A stretch of DNA of 64,000 nucleotides. It comes from Dechloromonas sp. Dech2017 (GTDB taxonomy: Bacteria > Pseudomonadota > Gammaproteobacteria > Burkholderiales > Rhodocyclaceae). The notes under the pieces are model-generated. The model worked only from the letters and a program-made list of their open reading frames with translations, was not told the origin of the DNA and made no database searches. Position 1 is the stretch's first letter. Each line of letters opens with the position of its first letter. A program made the position numbers and the translations under genes. The stretch is taken from contig SSXW01000014.1 in NCBI GenBank assembly GCA_009469585.1, positions 34,003 through 98,002 on the forward strand, written 5' to 3'. Shown piece after piece: positions 8,246-18,415 of the stretch.

Positions 8246-8965
8246 ATGAACCCCAGCCTGCTCAACATCACCCCCGAACTGACCGCCAGCGTCGCCGACA
8301 AGACCCAGGCCGCCAGGACGCTGCTCGCCGAAATCGCCCGCGACTTCCCGCCGGTCACCTTCGCCAACAGTCTGGGCGCCGAGGACATGGTGCTCACCGA
8401 CCTGATCGTCGAAGCCAAGCTGCCGATCGAGATCTTCAGCCTGGACACCGGCCGCCTGCCGCTCGAGACCTACGACCTGATCGCTGCGGTCGACAAGCAT
8501 TACGGCCTGAAATTGAAAATCTACTTCCCGCAGGCCGAAGAGGTCGAAGCCTTCGTGCGCAACCATGGCATCAACGGTTTCTACGACTCGGTGACGCTGC
8601 GCAAGGCCTGCTGCCACGCCCGCAAGGTCGAGCCGCTGAAACGCGCCCTGGCCGGCAAGCGGGCCTGGATCACCGGCCTGCGCGCCCAGCAGGCGGCCAC
8701 CCGGACCGGCCTGCCGCTGCGCGAGTACGACGAAGGCAACGGCCTGGAAAAATTCAACCCGCTCGCCGACTGGACGGAAAAGGAAGTGTGGGCCTACATC
8801 AAGCAGAACGGCGTGCCCTACAACGCGCTGCACGAGAAGTTCTACCCGAGCATCGGCTGCGCCCCGTGCACCCGCGCCATTTCCCCCGGCGAAGACATCC
8901 GCGCCGGCCGCTGGTGGTGGGAGAATCCGGAATCCAAGGAATGCGGCCTGCACGTCAAGGGCTGA
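8246..8965 (+). CDS. cysH: Adenylylsulfate (APS) reductase, assimilatory
   Basis: Encodes 239 residues. The PAPS/APS reductase fold is shown by FANSLGAEDMVLTDLI and FSLDTGRLPLETYDLI. The paired cysteines KACCHARKVEPL and IGCAPCTRAI are the [4Fe-4S] ligands that distinguish APS reductases from PAPS reductases of the E. coli type, and the catalytic cysteine is in the C-terminal KECGLHV. The enzyme reduces activated sulfate to sulfite, which the neighbouring CysI takes to sulfide. A copy of the dispersed motif at 8482-8519 encodes the residues IAAVDKHYGLKLKI. Confidence 0.92.
   Translation: MNPSLLNITPELTASVADKTQAARTLLAEIARDFPPVTFANSLGAEDMVLTDLIVEAKLPIEIFSLDTGRLPLETYDLIAAVDKHYGLKLKIYFPQAEEVEAFVRNHGINGFYDSVTLRKACCHARKVEPLKRALAGKRAWITGLRAQQAATRTGLPLREYDEGNGLEKFNPLADWTEKEVWAYIKQNGVPYNALHEKFYPSIGCAPCTRAISPGEDIRAGRWWWENPESKECGLHVKG
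8482..8519 (+). repeat. Copy of the GCTGCGGTCGAC element inside cysH
   Basis: The core CGCTGCGGTCGAC (8482-8494) is followed after about 17 bases by AAATTGAAAAT, matching the layout of the intergenic copies. It is read in the sense frame as Ala-Ala-Val-Asp. Confidence 0.65.
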
Positions 8966-9021
8966 TCCGCACCCGGGCCGGCTGAACGGGCCGGCTGCGT
9001 CTGGTCAACGACCGCTCTGCC

Positions 9022-11745
9022 TCAGCCGGTGCGCCGCGGCAGCCAGGCCAGCAGTTTCGAGAACAGCTCGTCCGGCTCGAAGGGCTTGGCGATGAAGTCG
9101 CTCATTCCCGCCGCCAGGCAACTCGCCTTGTCCTCGACGAAGGCATTGGCCGTCATGGCGATGATCGGCAGGCGCTCCCGGCCGGCCAGGGCGCGGATGC
9201 GGCGGGTCGCCTCGAGGCCGTCGAGGCGCGGCATCTGCATGTCCATCAGGATCAGGTCGTAATCGTTCCGCTCGACCATGTCGACCGCCAGTTGCCCGTC
9301 GCTGGCGACCTCGACCCGTTGCCCGACATCGTCGAGTATCGACAGGGCGATTTCGCGGTTGATCGGTTCATCCTCGACCAGCAGCACGCGGCAGCCGGTG
9401 CAGCACGCCAACAGCTGCGCCTCGGCTGCCCCCAGTGGCCGCCTGGCCGCCTGCACCGTACCGGCTTCGGCCGGTTTGAGACGAGCCGTGAACCAGAAAG
9501 TGCTGCCCTGACCCGGCTGGCTGTCTACCCCGGCATCGCCCCCCATCATCAGCGCCAGCTTGCGCGTAATGGCCAGGCCCAGGCCGGTACCGCCGTATTG
9601 TCGCGTCGTGGACGCATCGGCCTGCTCGAACGATGAAAACAGGCGGGCGACCACCGCCGCCGGTATGCCGATGCCGGTATCCTCGACCGCAAAACGAACC
9701 AGCACACCCTGGGCGTTACTGCCCAGCCGCCGGGCGCGGATGACCACCTCGCCGGCCTCGGTGAACTTGACGGCGTTGCCGACATAGTTGAGCAAGGCCT
9801 GACTGAGCCGCGTCGCATCGCCGACCAGCGGGCCGATGCCCTCATCAGTCTCGACCCGCAGGACAAGGCCTTTATCGGCCGCCTTCTCGCGCAACATAGC
9901 CGCAGCCCCTTCGACCAGATCGTTGATGTTGACCGGCGCCTCGTCGAGATGGAACTTGCCAGCCTCGATTTTCGACAGGTCGAGGATGGCATTGATGATC
10001 CCCAGCAAATGGTTGCTCGCCGCCTCCAGTTTGTCGAGGCGCTCGCCCTGCTGCAGGCTGAGACCGCCGCGGCGGATCAGGTGGGCCATGCCGGTGATGG
10101 CATTGAGCGGCGTGCGTATCTCGTGCGACATATTGGCCAGGAAGGCGCTCTTGGCATGACTGGCCTGCTCGGCCGCCGCCATCGCCTCGACCAGTTCGGC
10201 GGTGCGCTCGGTGACTTGGCGTTCGAGCTCGCTCTGATGGCCGTGGAGCAGGATCTCGGCCCGCCGCTGCTCGGTGATGTCGATGACGAAGGCGAGGATG
10301 CACAGCTCGCCATTCAGTTCGGTGGTCTGGGCCGAGATGCTGACCAGGCGATGACCGCCGTCCTTATGCACCCAGGTCGCCTCCCAGTCCACCACCCGGC
10401 CGGCCCGCAACAGGGCGTTCACCCAGCGGTCGCGGGTCGGTGCATCGAGCCACAGGCCCAGTTCGAGGGACGAACGGCCAAGCATTTCGGCCGGCTTCCA
10501 GCCGAAATCTCGCTGGTAATTGCGATTGACCTCGATGAAGCAGCCGTCGCTGGCCCGGGCGATCGAGACGGCAATCGGGCTGGCGTGGAAGGCCTTGGCA
10601 AAGCGTTCTTCCGAAAGGCGCAGGGCCAGTTCGGCATGGCGCCGCTCGGTGATGTCCTGGCCTGCGATCAGGCCACCGACCACGGCTCCGGCGTTGTCGC
10701 GGATCGGCCGGCTGTGCCAGGCGATCAGCCGCCGGGACCGGCCCCGTGTCAGCACGGCCATTTCAAAGTAATCAGCATCGCTCGGCTGGCTGGCCAGCAT
10801 CGCCTCGAAAGCCCGACGCGTCCGCCGTCCCTCCTCAGCCGACGGCAGGCATGCCGTGAACCAGTCCTTGCCAATCAACTCGGCATCGCTGTAGCCGAGC
10901 ACCTCGCAACCCTTGCGGTTGATCAACGTGATGAGGCCGGAAGTATCGACGGCGACGATGATCGCCTCCACCGTCTCGAGGATGTTTCGGCTCTGGTCGC
11001 GCTCTTCGCGCAAGGCCCGTTCGGCCAGCACCTTGGGCGTGATGTCGCGGGCGATGCCGAACAGGCCGATGATCTCGCCGGCCTCGTCGCGGATCGGGTA
11101 CTTGCGGTTGTCCACCCAGCCGATCCGGCCGTCGTTGCGGCGGTATTCCTGCACCTCGTGGGCCACCGGAATGCCGGCGAAGACGTCTTTCTCGAGGCGG
11201 TAGTAAATGTCGGCGTAGGGCTCCGGAAAGACGTCGTAGTCGGTCTTGCCGAGCAGATCGGTCCAGTGCTCGGCCGGCTGGGTGATCGAGACCAGCGTCT
11301 GGCTGGCCCCGGTGAACACGTGGTTGCGATCCTTGAAATAGATGAAGTCGTCGGTGACCTCCATGATCGCCTTGAAATTGGCCATCATCGGCTGGTCGTC
11401 CAGCCTGGCCCGCAGGCTGCGGGCATCCTGCAGCAACAGGCAGAGATGGCCGTCGTCACCGGCGGCGTCGATGACCCGGCTATACGACCCCTTGAGGCAG
11501 ATGATCCGTCCGTCGGACTGACGCAGGCGGGCATTGAAGGTTCCCGCCCCCGGCGGTGCCTCGGGCGGAAAGAGCATGGCGACGATGTCGGCGTCGTGGG
11601 CGTGGAAAAGATCGGGCAGGCTGATCCGGCCGGCGATGAAGTCTTCGCTCGCATAACCCAGCAAGGCCTGGCAGCCATCGCTGGCCAGCAAGACCCGGCC
11701 GGCCAGGTTCAGTCGGAATTCAACGCCGGAGATTGCCACGACCAC
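9022..11745 (-). CDS. Hybrid sensor histidine kinase with four PAS domains and a receiver
   Basis: Encodes 907 residues with no membrane segment. Four PAS-type sensor modules occupy about residues 1-500 ([45 protein letters not shown] and [23 protein letters not shown] mark the later ones). A coiled linker follows, then HisKA with phosphorylated histidine in [20 protein letters not shown], and an HATPase domain with VEDTGIGIP and [10 protein letters not shown] receiver domain ends the protein ([13 protein letters not shown] and phospho-acceptor Asp in LILMDMQMP). It is likely a cytoplasmic phosphorelay sensor. No output partner is adjacent, and the signal is unknown. An AT-rich inverted repeat lies just upstream of its start. 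Confidence 0.88.
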   Translation of the reverse strand: MVVAISGVEFRLNLAGRVLLASDGCQALLGYASEDFIAGRISLPDLFHAHDADIVAMLFPPEAPPGAGTFNARLRQSDGRIICLKGSYSRVIDAAGDDGHLCLLLQDARSLRARLDDQPMMANFKAIMEVTDDFIYFKDRNHVFTGASQTLVSITQPAEHWTDLLGKTDYDVFPEPYADIYYRLEKDVFAGIPVAHEVQEYRRNDGRIGWVDNRKYPIRDEAGEIIGLFGIARDITPKVLAERALREERDQSRNILETVEAIIVAVDTSGLITLINRKGCEVLGYSDAELIGKDWFTACLPSAEEGRRTRRAFEAMLASQPSDADYFEMAVLTRGRSRRLIAWHSRPIRDNAGAVVGGLIAGQDITERRHAELALRLSEERFAKAFHASPIAVSIARASDGCFIEVNRNYQRDFGWKPAEMLGRSSLELGLWLDAPTRDRWVNALLRAGRVVDWEATWVHKDGGHRLVSISAQTTELNGELCILAFVIDITEQRRAEILLHGHQSELERQVTERTAELVEAMAAAEQASHAKSAFLANMSHEIRTPLNAITGMAHLIRRGGLSLQQGERLDKLEAASNHLLGIINAILDLSKIEAGKFHLDEAPVNINDLVEGAAAMLREKAADKGLVLRVETDEGIGPLVGDATRLSQALLNYVGNAVKFTEAGEVVIRARRLGSNAQGVLVRFAVEDTGIGIPAAVVARLFSSFEQADASTTRQYGGTGLGLAITRKLALMMGGDAGVDSQPGQGSTFWFTARLKPAEAGTVQAARRPLGAAEAQLLACCTGCRVLLVEDEPINREIALSILDDVGQRVEVASDGQLAVDMVERNDYDLILMDMQMPRLDGLEATRRIRALAGRERLPIIAMTANAFVEDKASCLAAGMSDFIAKPFEPDELFSKLLAWLPRRTG

Positions 11746-11792
11746 GCTCCATCAGTGCTTGCCCGGTTCGATGATAGCGACATTTGGCCAAA

Positions 11793-11820
11793 TAAATTTA
11801 ATCGATAACAATTAAATTTA
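11793..11820. promoter_or_regulatory. Perfect AT-rich inverted repeat upstream of the histidine kinase
   Basis: TAAATTTAAT and ATTAAATTTA form a perfect 10-base inverted repeat with an 8-base spacer, about 50 bases upstream of the kinase ATG. In a GC-rich genome this stands out as a possible operator or promoter-associated protein-binding site. No regulator is identified. Confidence 0.5.
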
Positions 11821-11851
11821 TAAAAAATATCAAATCGTTTTCCAGCGGCAC

Positions 11852-11876
11852 AAAAAACCCGCCAGGCGGCGGGTTT
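11852..11876 (-). terminator. Rho-independent terminator after argC
   Basis: On the minus strand AAACCCGCC and GGCGGGTTT pair around a short loop and run into a T tract, 20-odd bases after the argC stop. Confidence 0.8.
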
Positions 11877-11897
11877 CCATGGGGGAGCAGGCTCCGC

Positions 11898-12836
11898 TCA
11901 AACCAGACCGAGGCTTTCCTCAACGCCCAAATGGACGTTCATGGCCTGCACCGCCGCCCCCGACGCACCCTTGCCGAGGTTGTCGAGGCGGGCGACGAGC
12001 AGCATGCGGTCGGCGTTGCCAAAGACGGCGATATCGACGCGGTTGGTGTCGTTATTGGCCTCGACATTGTAGAAGCCACCCTCGGTGGTGGCCTCGAGGT
12101 CGACCGGCAGGACACGGATGAAGAGCTCGTTGGCGTAGTAGTCGGCGAGGATGGTGCGCACCTCGGCCGGGCCGGCCGGGCGGGTGAATTGCGAGGGATG
12201 CAGATAGGCCGTCACGGCCAGCCCCTTGTAGAAGGGCCCGACGATGGGCTGGAAGATGGGTGCTGCGGTCAACCCGGTATAAGCGCACATTTCCGGAAGA
12301 TGCTTGTGGGCCAGGCCGAGGGCGTAGGGGCGCGGGGCATCGATGCGCTGCGGGCTCTGGTAGTGCTCGATCATCTTCTTGCCGCCGCCCGAGTAGCCGG
12401 TGATCGAATTGGCGGCGACCTGGGTATCGACCGGCAGCAGGCCGGCGGCGACCAGCGGGCGCAGCGCGAGGATGAAGGCCGAGGCGTGGCAGCCGGGGTT
12501 GGCGATGCGCTTGGAGGCACGGATCTTAGCGCGCTGGTCGGGGGCCAGCTCGGGCAGGCCGAAGGTCCACGCCGGATTGACGCGGTGGGCGGTCGAGGCG
12601 TCGATGATGCAGGTGTTGGGGTTGTCGACCAGGCTCACCGATTCCATCGCCGCGTCGTCCGGCAGGCACAGGAAGGTGACGTCGGACTCGTTGATCAGGC
12701 GCTGGCGTTCGGCCAGGTCCTTGCGCTTGTCGGAATCTATCCTGAGCAGCGCGACATCGGCGCGCTTGCCGAGGTATTCGTTGATCTGCAGGCCGGTGGT
12801 GCCTTCCTGCCCGTCGACAAAAACTTTGTAGGTCAT
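11898..12836 (-). CDS. argC: N-acetyl-gamma-glutamyl-phosphate reductase, type 2
   Basis: Encodes 312 residues. The N-terminal NADP-binding part begins [18 protein letters not shown]. The catalytic cysteine is in [16 protein letters not shown], and [17 protein letters not shown] follows. The length and the glutamine-containing nucleotide loop fit the shorter type-2 ArgC rather than the roughly 340-residue common form. It reduces N-acetylglutamyl phosphate to the semialdehyde in arginine synthesis. No other arg gene is adjacent. The ATG at 12836 is chosen because the upstream extension has no family similarity. A copy of the dispersed motif lies antisense at 12261-12273 (encoding GLTAAP). Confidence 0.9.
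   Translation of the reverse strand: MTYKVFVDGQEGTTGLQINEYLGKRADVALLRIDSDKRKDLAERQRLINESDVTFLCLPDDAAMESVSLVDNPNTCIIDASTAHRVNPAWTFGLPELAPDQRAKIRASKRIANPGCHASAFILALRPLVAAGLLPVDTQVAANSITGYSGGGKKMIEHYQSPQRIDAPRPYALGLAHKHLPEMCAYTGLTAAPIFQPIVGPFYKGLAVTAYLHPSQFTRPAGPAEVRTILADYYANELFIRVLPVDLEATTEGGFYNVEANNDTNRVDIAVFGNADRMLLVARLDNLGKGASGAAVQAMNVHLGVEESLGLV
12261..12273 (+). repeat. Core of the GCTGCGGTCAAC element inside argC
   Basis: TGCTGCGGTCAAC matches the core except for its first base and is followed by CCGGTATAAG, with a weaker A/T tail than the intergenic copies. It is antisense to argC. Confidence 0.55.
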
Positions 12837-12941
12837 CTGGGATCCGGGGTGATTGGTGTTCGAAGACCCGATTTTGGCAGAAAACCGTGAACATTTCGCC
12901 AACCCCGGGGAAAAGCCGTCGGTCTGGCTGCCGCCGGCGGC

Positions 12942-12960
12942 TTTGCTGCGGCGCAGCAAA
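12942..12960. repeat. Short palindrome between argC and the acetate kinase fusion
   Basis: TTTGCTGC and GCAGCAAA pair around GGC about 50 bases before the fusion gene. The sequence that follows is not T-rich on either strand in the terminating direction, so this is noted as a possible operator or leader hairpin rather than a terminator. Confidence 0.35.
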
Positions 12961-13009
12961 AATGGTAGTCTAGGCCCCACAAGAATACACATTACGCACG
13001 GGAACCAGC

Positions 13010-15331
13010 ATGAGTGAAATCGATCTGAAAAGCTTCTTTCTCGAGCGGGTCCGCCTGTTCGAGAACTTCCCGGCCGACAAGGTCGAGGAAATCGTCATCA
13101 AGTCGCGCCTGGCCACCTACGAGGGCAACGAGGCCATTCTCGAAACCGGCGACGAAGGGCGCTGCATCGGCGTCATCATCAGCGGCCACGCCGATGTGTC
13201 GATGACCGACAACACCGGCACGCGCAGCGTCATCAGCCAGCTCGATGCCGGCGACGTGTTCGGCGTCATGTCGCTGCTTACCGGCGACCGCATCGTCGCC
13301 GACGTCATCGCCGGCACGCGCTGCTTCGTGCTGATGATCCCCCAGGAAGTCTTCAACAGCCACATCCTGACCAATCCCAAGGCCGTCGGCTACCTGTCGC
13401 GCCTGCTTGCCGAGCGCACCCGCGCCATGTCCGGCGACCTGGCCAGCGCCCAGGCCCAGGCGGTGACCCGGGCGGCCGATCCCTACGCCCTGTCGCTGAC
13501 CACCAACCGGCCGGGCAAGGTCGTCGTCCTCAATGTCGGCATCAGCCAGATCCATTTCGGCATCTACGACACCGAGGAAAGCGGCGCCGATATCCACGGC
13601 ATCATCGATCACGCCGACCGGCAGGTATCCACCATCACGGTCAGCGTCCGGACCCAGCAGAAAACCCTGGAACACGCCCCGTTCAAGCTCTCCGACCTGT
13701 TCGGGGTGATGCGGGAAGTGACCGCCCTGCTCGGCCCGGCCTTCACCTTCCACCCGGAAGACGTCACCGCCATCGGCCACCGCGTCGTGCATGGCGGCAA
13801 CCGCTTCTCCAGCTCGGCCGTCATCACCCCGGCAGTGATCGCCGACATCGAGGAACTGGCCGTCTTCGCGCCGCTGCACAACCCGGTCAACGTGGCCGGC
13901 ATCCGCGTCGCCATGAAGATGTTCCCCAACGTGCCGCAGGTCGCCGTCTTCGACACCGCCTTCCACCAGACGCTACCGCCCTACGCCTACCTCTACGGCC
14001 TGCCCTACGAGTTGTACAAGCAGCACGGCATCCGCCGCTACGGCTTCCACGGCACCTCGCACCGCTACGTCTCGCTGAAGGCGGCCGAGGTGCTGAAGCG
14101 GCCGCTCGGCGAGCTGGAAATCGTCTCCTGCCACCTCGGCATCGGCGCCTCGCTGTGCGCCATCGACCACGGCCGCTCGATCGACACCACCATGGGCATG
14201 ACGCCGGCCGACGGCCTGATCATGCCCAGCCGCTCGGGCAGCATCGACCCGGCGGTGATGATCCACCTGATGGAAGAGCACAAGATGTCGGCCGAGCAGC
14301 TGTCCACGCTGATCAACAGCGAAAGCGGCCTGAAGGGCATCTCCGGCATCTCGAGCGACATCCACGACATCGAGCGGGAGGCCGCCGACGGCCATCACCG
14401 TGCCCTGCTCGCCCACAAGGCCTTCTGCTACCAGGTGCGCAAGAACATCGGCGCCTACGTCGCGGCGATGGGCGGCATCGACGTCCTGGCCTTCACCGGC
14501 GACGTCGGCGAAACCAGCGCCACGGTGCGCAGCCTGGCCTGCCAGGGCCTGGGCTACATGGGCATCAAGCTCGACGAGGAAAAGAACCGCAATCTCGGCC
14601 AGATCACCTCCTTCGCCGTCATTTCGGCCGACGATTCGCCGGTCACCATCCTCGTCGTCGCCAACGACGACGAACGCCTGGTCGCCTGGGAAACCCTGCG
14701 CGCCATCGAACGCAACCAGTTGATCCTCGAAGCCAAAGCCGAGCAAGCGCCGGCCATCCCGGTCGAAATCTCGGCCCACCACGTGCACCTGGCGCAGGCC
14801 GATGTCGACCGGCTGTTCGGCCCCGGCCACCAGCTGACGCCGATGCACGAATTGTCGCAGCCCGGCCAGTTCGCCTGCGAGGAACAGGTCCATCTGCTCG
14901 GCCCCAAGGGGCGCATCGCCAAGGTCCGCGTGCTCGGCCCGACGCGCAAGGAAACCCAGGTCGAGATCGCCATGACCGAGCAGTTCAAACTCGGCATCCA
15001 GCCGCCCATCCGCCAGTCCGGCGACCTCGCCAACACGCCCGGCCTGACCCTCGAAGGCCCCTACGGCAGCGCCGTCATCGAACGCGGCGTGATCTGCGCC
15101 CAGCGCCACATCCACATGTCGCCGGAGGATGCCATGCGCTTCCGCGTGCGCGACAACTACGTCGTCCGCGTCCGCGTCGCTGGCGAGCGCGAACTGATCT
15201 TTGGCGACGTCGTCGTCCGCGTCAATCCGGCCTTCCGGCTGGCCATGCACATCGATACCGACGAGGGCAACGCCGGCAACCTGAAGACCGGCATGCTCGG
15301 CTACATCGAGGAAATCCAGAGCCGCGCCTGA
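13010..15331 (+). CDS. Fusion of cNMP-binding-like domain, acetate kinase and PduL phosphotransacylase
   Basis: Encodes 773 residues in three parts. Residues 1-130 resemble a cyclic-nucleotide-binding domain ([21 protein letters not shown]), but the Glu and Arg of the phosphate-binding cassette are missing. Residues 170-575 are an acetate/propionate kinase: [31 protein letters not shown] and SRSGSIDP keep the catalytic Arg, Asp, His and second Arg. Several phosphate-loop residues differ: NVGISQIHF replaces the usual N-x-G-S-S-S-L-K pattern, and HLGIG replaces HLGNG. Residues 585-773 are PduL-like, with [32 protein letters not shown] and MHIDTDE intact. It may link acyl-CoA, acyl phosphate and ATP in one regulated polypeptide; kinase activity is uncertain. 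Confidence 0.85.
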   Translation: MSEIDLKSFFLERVRLFENFPADKVEEIVIKSRLATYEGNEAILETGDEGRCIGVIISGHADVSMTDNTGTRSVISQLDAGDVFGVMSLLTGDRIVADVIAGTRCFVLMIPQEVFNSHILTNPKAVGYLSRLLAERTRAMSGDLASAQAQAVTRAADPYALSLTTNRPGKVVVLNVGISQIHFGIYDTEESGADIHGIIDHADRQVSTITVSVRTQQKTLEHAPFKLSDLFGVMREVTALLGPAFTFHPEDVTAIGHRVVHGGNRFSSSAVITPAVIADIEELAVFAPLHNPVNVAGIRVAMKMFPNVPQVAVFDTAFHQTLPPYAYLYGLPYELYKQHGIRRYGFHGTSHRYVSLKAAEVLKRPLGELEIVSCHLGIGASLCAIDHGRSIDTTMGMTPADGLIMPSRSGSIDPAVMIHLMEEHKMSAEQLSTLINSESGLKGISGISSDIHDIEREAADGHHRALLAHKAFCYQVRKNIGAYVAAMGGIDVLAFTGDVGETSATVRSLACQGLGYMGIKLDEEKNRNLGQITSFAVISADDSPVTILVVANDDERLVAWETLRAIERNQLILEAKAEQAPAIPVEISAHHVHLAQADVDRLFGPGHQLTPMHELSQPGQFACEEQVHLLGPKGRIAKVRVLGPTRKETQVEIAMTEQFKLGIQPPIRQSGDLANTPGLTLEGPYGSAVIERGVICAQRHIHMSPEDAMRFRVRDNYVVRVRVAGERELIFGDVVVRVNPAFRLAMHIDTDEGNAGNLKTGMLGYIEEIQSRA

Positions 15332-15332
15332 G

Positions 15333-15370
15333 CGCTGCGGTCGACCGGAATTTTCGGCCAAAATCGAAAT
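15333..15370 (+). repeat. Copy of the GCTGCGGTCGAC element (intergenic)
   Basis: CGCTGCGGTCGAC (15333-15345) is followed by CGGAATTTTCGGCCAAAAT and then CGAAAT. It starts two bases after the stop of the acetate kinase fusion and aligns end to end with the copy at 3171. Confidence 0.75.
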
Positions 15371-15438
15371 GCCGGGCCGGCCCAGGCCGGTCCCGGCAAC
15401 CGGCTCAAAGCGACCAGCCCCCTGGCCAGCGGCTGGGG

Positions 15439-15852
15439 TTAATCCTGCAGCGTGTACAGGTAGTCGATCAGCGCCACGATGCGCTCGCGCACCGCAGCTT
15501 CCGTGCGATAGGGCTCGAAGCTGACGCCGGGCGCCGCCGCGAAGCTGTAGCGCTGGCCCCACACCGGCATTTCGCGCGGGCCGTGGCCGGGCATCGGCAG
15601 CCGGCCGTCTATCGTCTGGTAGACGGTAAACAACGGGAAACTGCCACCATTGTTCTTGGACAGTTGCCGCAGGCTGGGCGGTTCGACCTTGAGCAGGCGA
15701 CCGAAGGGCGTCCCGGCCCGGCCATCGGCGCCGTGGCAGACGGCGCAACTGTTGAGGTATTCCTGGCGACCGGCGGCGACATTCTTCTCTTCGGCCCGCG
15801 CGGCGCCGCTCACCGCCAGCAGCAGCGCCATCCCAATGCAGCGTTTCAACAT
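15439..15852 (-). CDS. Small periplasmic c-type cytochrome
   Basis: Encodes 137 residues with an N-terminal signal peptide (MLKRCIGMALLLAVSGAARA). One heme-binding motif, SCAVCHGADG, lies about 30 residues after the start of the mature protein, and REMPVWG offers a likely axial methionine. It is a class I single-heme cytochrome that would carry electrons in the periplasm; its partners are not evident. The ATG at 15852 has GGGAGGAAG at a proper distance and starts exactly at the signal peptide. It is convergent with the acetate kinase fusion. Confidence 0.85.
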   Translation of the reverse strand: MLKRCIGMALLLAVSGAARAEEKNVAAGRQEYLNSCAVCHGADGRAGTPFGRLLKVEPPSLRQLSKNNGGSFPLFTVYQTIDGRLPMPGHGPREMPVWGQRYSFAAAPGVSFEPYRTEAAVRERIVALIDYLYTLQD

Positions 15853-16065
15853 GTCAAGCTTCCTCCCTGATCCCCGCGAGGCAAAGCCGGCGGACAGCAT
15901 GGCCACCGCCGGACATCCGCTTCAAGCATACGAAAATCAGCTGGCGCCGTCCAATGGGCCACGCGCCCAGCATGGTGGCGCGGAATCTTTTTCGGCCGTC
16001 GCTGTCACAACTTGTCCCAGCGACCACTGAGTCGGGGTTTCCCCCGGAACCCCCGCGAGACGACG

Positions 16066-16443
16066 ATGACCCTCTCCAGGCGCATGACCGAACGTATCCC
16101 GCTCTATTCGTCGTGGTTCGATGCCAATTGGCTGAACGAGTGGAACAACATCGATGCCGCGGGCGTTCTCACCGATATTTCAAGCGCCGGCTTTGCCGGG
16201 CGCATGCGGCAGGCGCCCACCGTCGGGCACGTCTTTCACGCCCGGCTCTCGCTGCACGAAGCGGACGCCAGCAACCTGCCGCTGGCGATCGATGTCGACG
16301 CGGTGATCTGCCAGCGCCACCAGCGCGCCGACTTCGCCGGAAACGACGAATGGACGGTGCATTGCGCCATCGAATCGATTCGTCCGGTGGAAAAGCAGCA
16401 ACTGATGCAGGTCATCGCCGAGCTCAAACCGGAAACGGACTGA
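16066..16443 (+). CDS. PilZ-like domain protein
   Basis: Encodes 125 residues. It begins MTLSRRMTERIPLYSSWFDANWLNEWNNIDAAGVLTDISSAGFAGRM, resembling the RxxxR and (D/N)xSxxG motifs of PilZ, the c-di-GMP receptor domain, though the match is loose. A beta-rich remainder (HARLSLHEADASNLPLAIDVDAVICQRHQRADF) fits the same fold. The ATG at 16066 is preferred to a TTG further upstream. It stands alone, ends at a strong terminator, and faces a Yip1-like gene. If it binds c-di-GMP, its output is unknown. Confidence 0.55.
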   Translation: MTLSRRMTERIPLYSSWFDANWLNEWNNIDAAGVLTDISSAGFAGRMRQAPTVGHVFHARLSLHEADASNLPLAIDVDAVICQRHQRADFAGNDEWTVHCAIESIRPVEKQQLMQVIAELKPETD

Positions 16444-16450
16444 AGCCGGC

Positions 16451-16480
16451 GAGGCGGCCAACCCGGCCGCCTCCTTTGTT
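16451..16480 (+). terminator. Rho-independent terminator after the PilZ-like gene
   Basis: GAGGCGGCC and GGCCGCCTC pair perfectly around a 5-base loop and run into CTTTGTTGT. The convergent Yip1-like gene ends six bases further on. Confidence 0.75.
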
Positions 16481-16485
16481 GTCTA

Positions 16486-17088
16486 TCAGACCACCCACCA
16501 GCCGAGCAGCATGCTCAGGATGGCGGCGGAAACGACCATCAGCCCGATCCACGCAGCGACGCCGGCCATCACCACCATGTTGGCGATGTAGCGCGACTTC
16601 ATCGCGTCATCGACCCGCAGCATCGGCCGCACGCCATGCCGGATCAGCGCCACCGAGGCGACCCAGGCGGCCGCCACGACGATCAGGTTGAAGGCCAGGC
16701 TGGGCACGAACAGGGCGAGTGACGACAGCCACAGCGGCACCGGCGCGATGGCGGCCAGCACGTAGGCGTTCTCGTAGCCCGGATCGTGGTCGCGGGCCAT
16801 CGACATGCGCTGGATGATGCCGGCCATGAAGGACACCATGACCAGTTGCACGACAAACAGCACGACGCCGGTGACCAGCAACTGGAAGCCGCTGATCGCC
16901 GGCACCGACAGCGGGAACACCGCCCCCGGATTGACCGCTTCGCTGTAGGCGTACATCAGCGGGGGCAGCAGCGACATCGGGGCCACCAGGTAAAGCAGCA
17001 GGCGGCCGGCCGTCGGATGCTTCTTGGCAATTTCCGACCAGCCCTCGGTTTCCGAGGTCAGCATGTGGGACATATGGGTAATCGACAT
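16486..17088 (-). CDS. Yip1-like multi-pass inner membrane protein
   Basis: Encodes 200 residues with about five hydrophobic stretches (for example LLLYLVAPMSLLPPLMYAYS, LLVTGVVLFVVQLVMVSFMAG and MVVMAGVAAWIGLMVVSAAIL). The overall layout and PLWLSSLALFVPSLAFNL fit the Yip1/YIPF-like family seen in many proteobacteria, whose function is not known. The start at 17088 (MSITHMSHM) has AGGAG eight bases upstream, which decides against the longer form. Confidence 0.7.
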   Translation of the reverse strand: MSITHMSHMLTSETEGWSEIAKKHPTAGRLLLYLVAPMSLLPPLMYAYSEAVNPGAVFPLSVPAISGFQLLVTGVVLFVVQLVMVSFMAGIIQRMSMARDHDPGYENAYVLAAIAPVPLWLSSLALFVPSLAFNLIVVAAAWVASVALIRHGVRPMLRVDDAMKSRYIANMVVMAGVAAWIGLMVVSAAILSMLLGWWVV

Positions 17089-17206
17089 GATCAGGCTCCT
17101 TCCGTCCGCCAGCGATGCCCCGGCATGCACCATGCACCCGCGGCAGGAGCGGGCCTGTCGGTTGGACGACAAAGCCGGGCAGAGGTTTCAGCCGATTGGT
17201 GGCGGT

Positions 17207-18325
17207 TCAGCCCCGGGCGGCCGGCAAGGCCGCTTCCGGCGCATCCGGCCCGGCGACATGCAGGGTGCGGGTGGGGAAGGCGATTTCGGCGCCATGGCGG
17301 GCGACGATGTTGGCGATCCTGAGCAGCACGTCCTGCTTGACCTGGTGGTACTCGACCCAGGCGACGGTGCGGGTGAAGGTGTAAACCATGATGTCGAGCG
17401 AGGAAGCAGCGAACTCGGTGAAATTGACGATCATCGTCTGCTCCTGGTCGATGTCCGGGTGCGCCCTGAGCATCTGCCGGATGGCCTCGACGATGGCCGC
17501 CACCTGGGCGATGTCGTCGTAGCGGACGCCTATCGTTTCCTTGATCCGCCGGTTCTTCATGCGCGACGGGTTTTCCACGGTGATCTGGGCGAACACGGCG
17601 TTGGGCACGTAGAGCGGGCGCTTGTCGAAAGTCCGGATGCGGGTCAGGCGCCAGCCGATTTCCTCGACGGTGCCCTCGATTTCCTTGTCGGGCGAGCGTA
17701 TCCATTCGCCAACCACGAACGGCCGGTCGAGATAGACCATCAGGCCGCCGAAGAAGTTGGCCAGCAGGTCCTTGGCGGCGAAGCCAACGGCGATGCCGCC
17801 GATGCCGCCGAAGGCCAGCACGCCGGAAATCGAGAAGCCCAGGCTCTGCAGGCCGACCAGCACGGCGGTGATGAGCACCGAAACGCGCAGCAGCTTGCCG
17901 ATGGCGTCTATGGTCGTCCGGTCCACGCCCTCGCCGCGGGCGACCTGCCGCTCGAGGATGGCGTCCTGCATGTTTTCGATGAAGCGGACGAGGAACCAGG
18001 TCAGGCAAACGATGACGCCAATGCTGCGGGCCGGCGGCACGATCTCGTAGAGAACGCCGTCCGCCCCGCCCTGGACGAGACGGGCGGCGAAAGCCAGGCC
18101 GAGCACCCAGGCGAGCAGGGTGAGCGGCTTGCGGGCGGCCGAGACGACGGCGAAATCCCAGGGGTTGCTGGTCAGCCGGGTGCGCTCCTCGAGCTTGTTG
18201 AGCAGGCGGCGGAGAAAGAAATTGCCGACGACGACAAGCAGCACGACGATGAAGACCTGCAAGGCCAGCGCCGCCGTCGGGTCCCCCCCGGACAGCCTGT
18301 GCAGCCAGGTATCGAAAATTTCCAT
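17207..18325 (-). CDS. MscS-family mechanosensitive ion channel
   Basis: Encodes 372 residues. Four hydrophobic segments are followed by the pore helix and MscS core: GISGVLAFGGIGGIAVGFAAKDLLANFFGG, then FVVGEWIRSPDKEIEGTVEEIGWRLTRIRTFDKRPLYVPN. The GFAAKDLLANFFGG stretch is the TM3/beta-domain hinge signature. Such channels release solutes during hypo-osmotic shock. The ATG at 18325 is preferred to a TTG eight codons upstream. No operon partner is evident. Confidence 0.9.
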   Translation of the reverse strand: MEIFDTWLHRLSGGDPTAALALQVFIVVLLVVVGNFFLRRLLNKLEERTRLTSNPWDFAVVSAARKPLTLLAWVLGLAFAARLVQGGADGVLYEIVPPARSIGVIVCLTWFLVRFIENMQDAILERQVARGEGVDRTTIDAIGKLLRVSVLITAVLVGLQSLGFSISGVLAFGGIGGIAVGFAAKDLLANFFGGLMVYLDRPFVVGEWIRSPDKEIEGTVEEIGWRLTRIRTFDKRPLYVPNAVFAQITVENPSRMKNRRIKETIGVRYDDIAQVAAIVEAIRQMLRAHPDIDQEQTMIVNFTEFAASSLDIMVYTFTRTVAWVEYHQVKQDVLLRIANIVARHGAEIAFPTRTLHVAGPDAPEAALPAARG

Positions 18326-18415
18326 GCCTTGGGTGCCCTCTTTACGCAATCAGGCTGGCCATTTTACCAAAGCCGCCCCTCTCGCCCGCCCGGCGACATC
18401 CGCCAGGCTGCCGCT

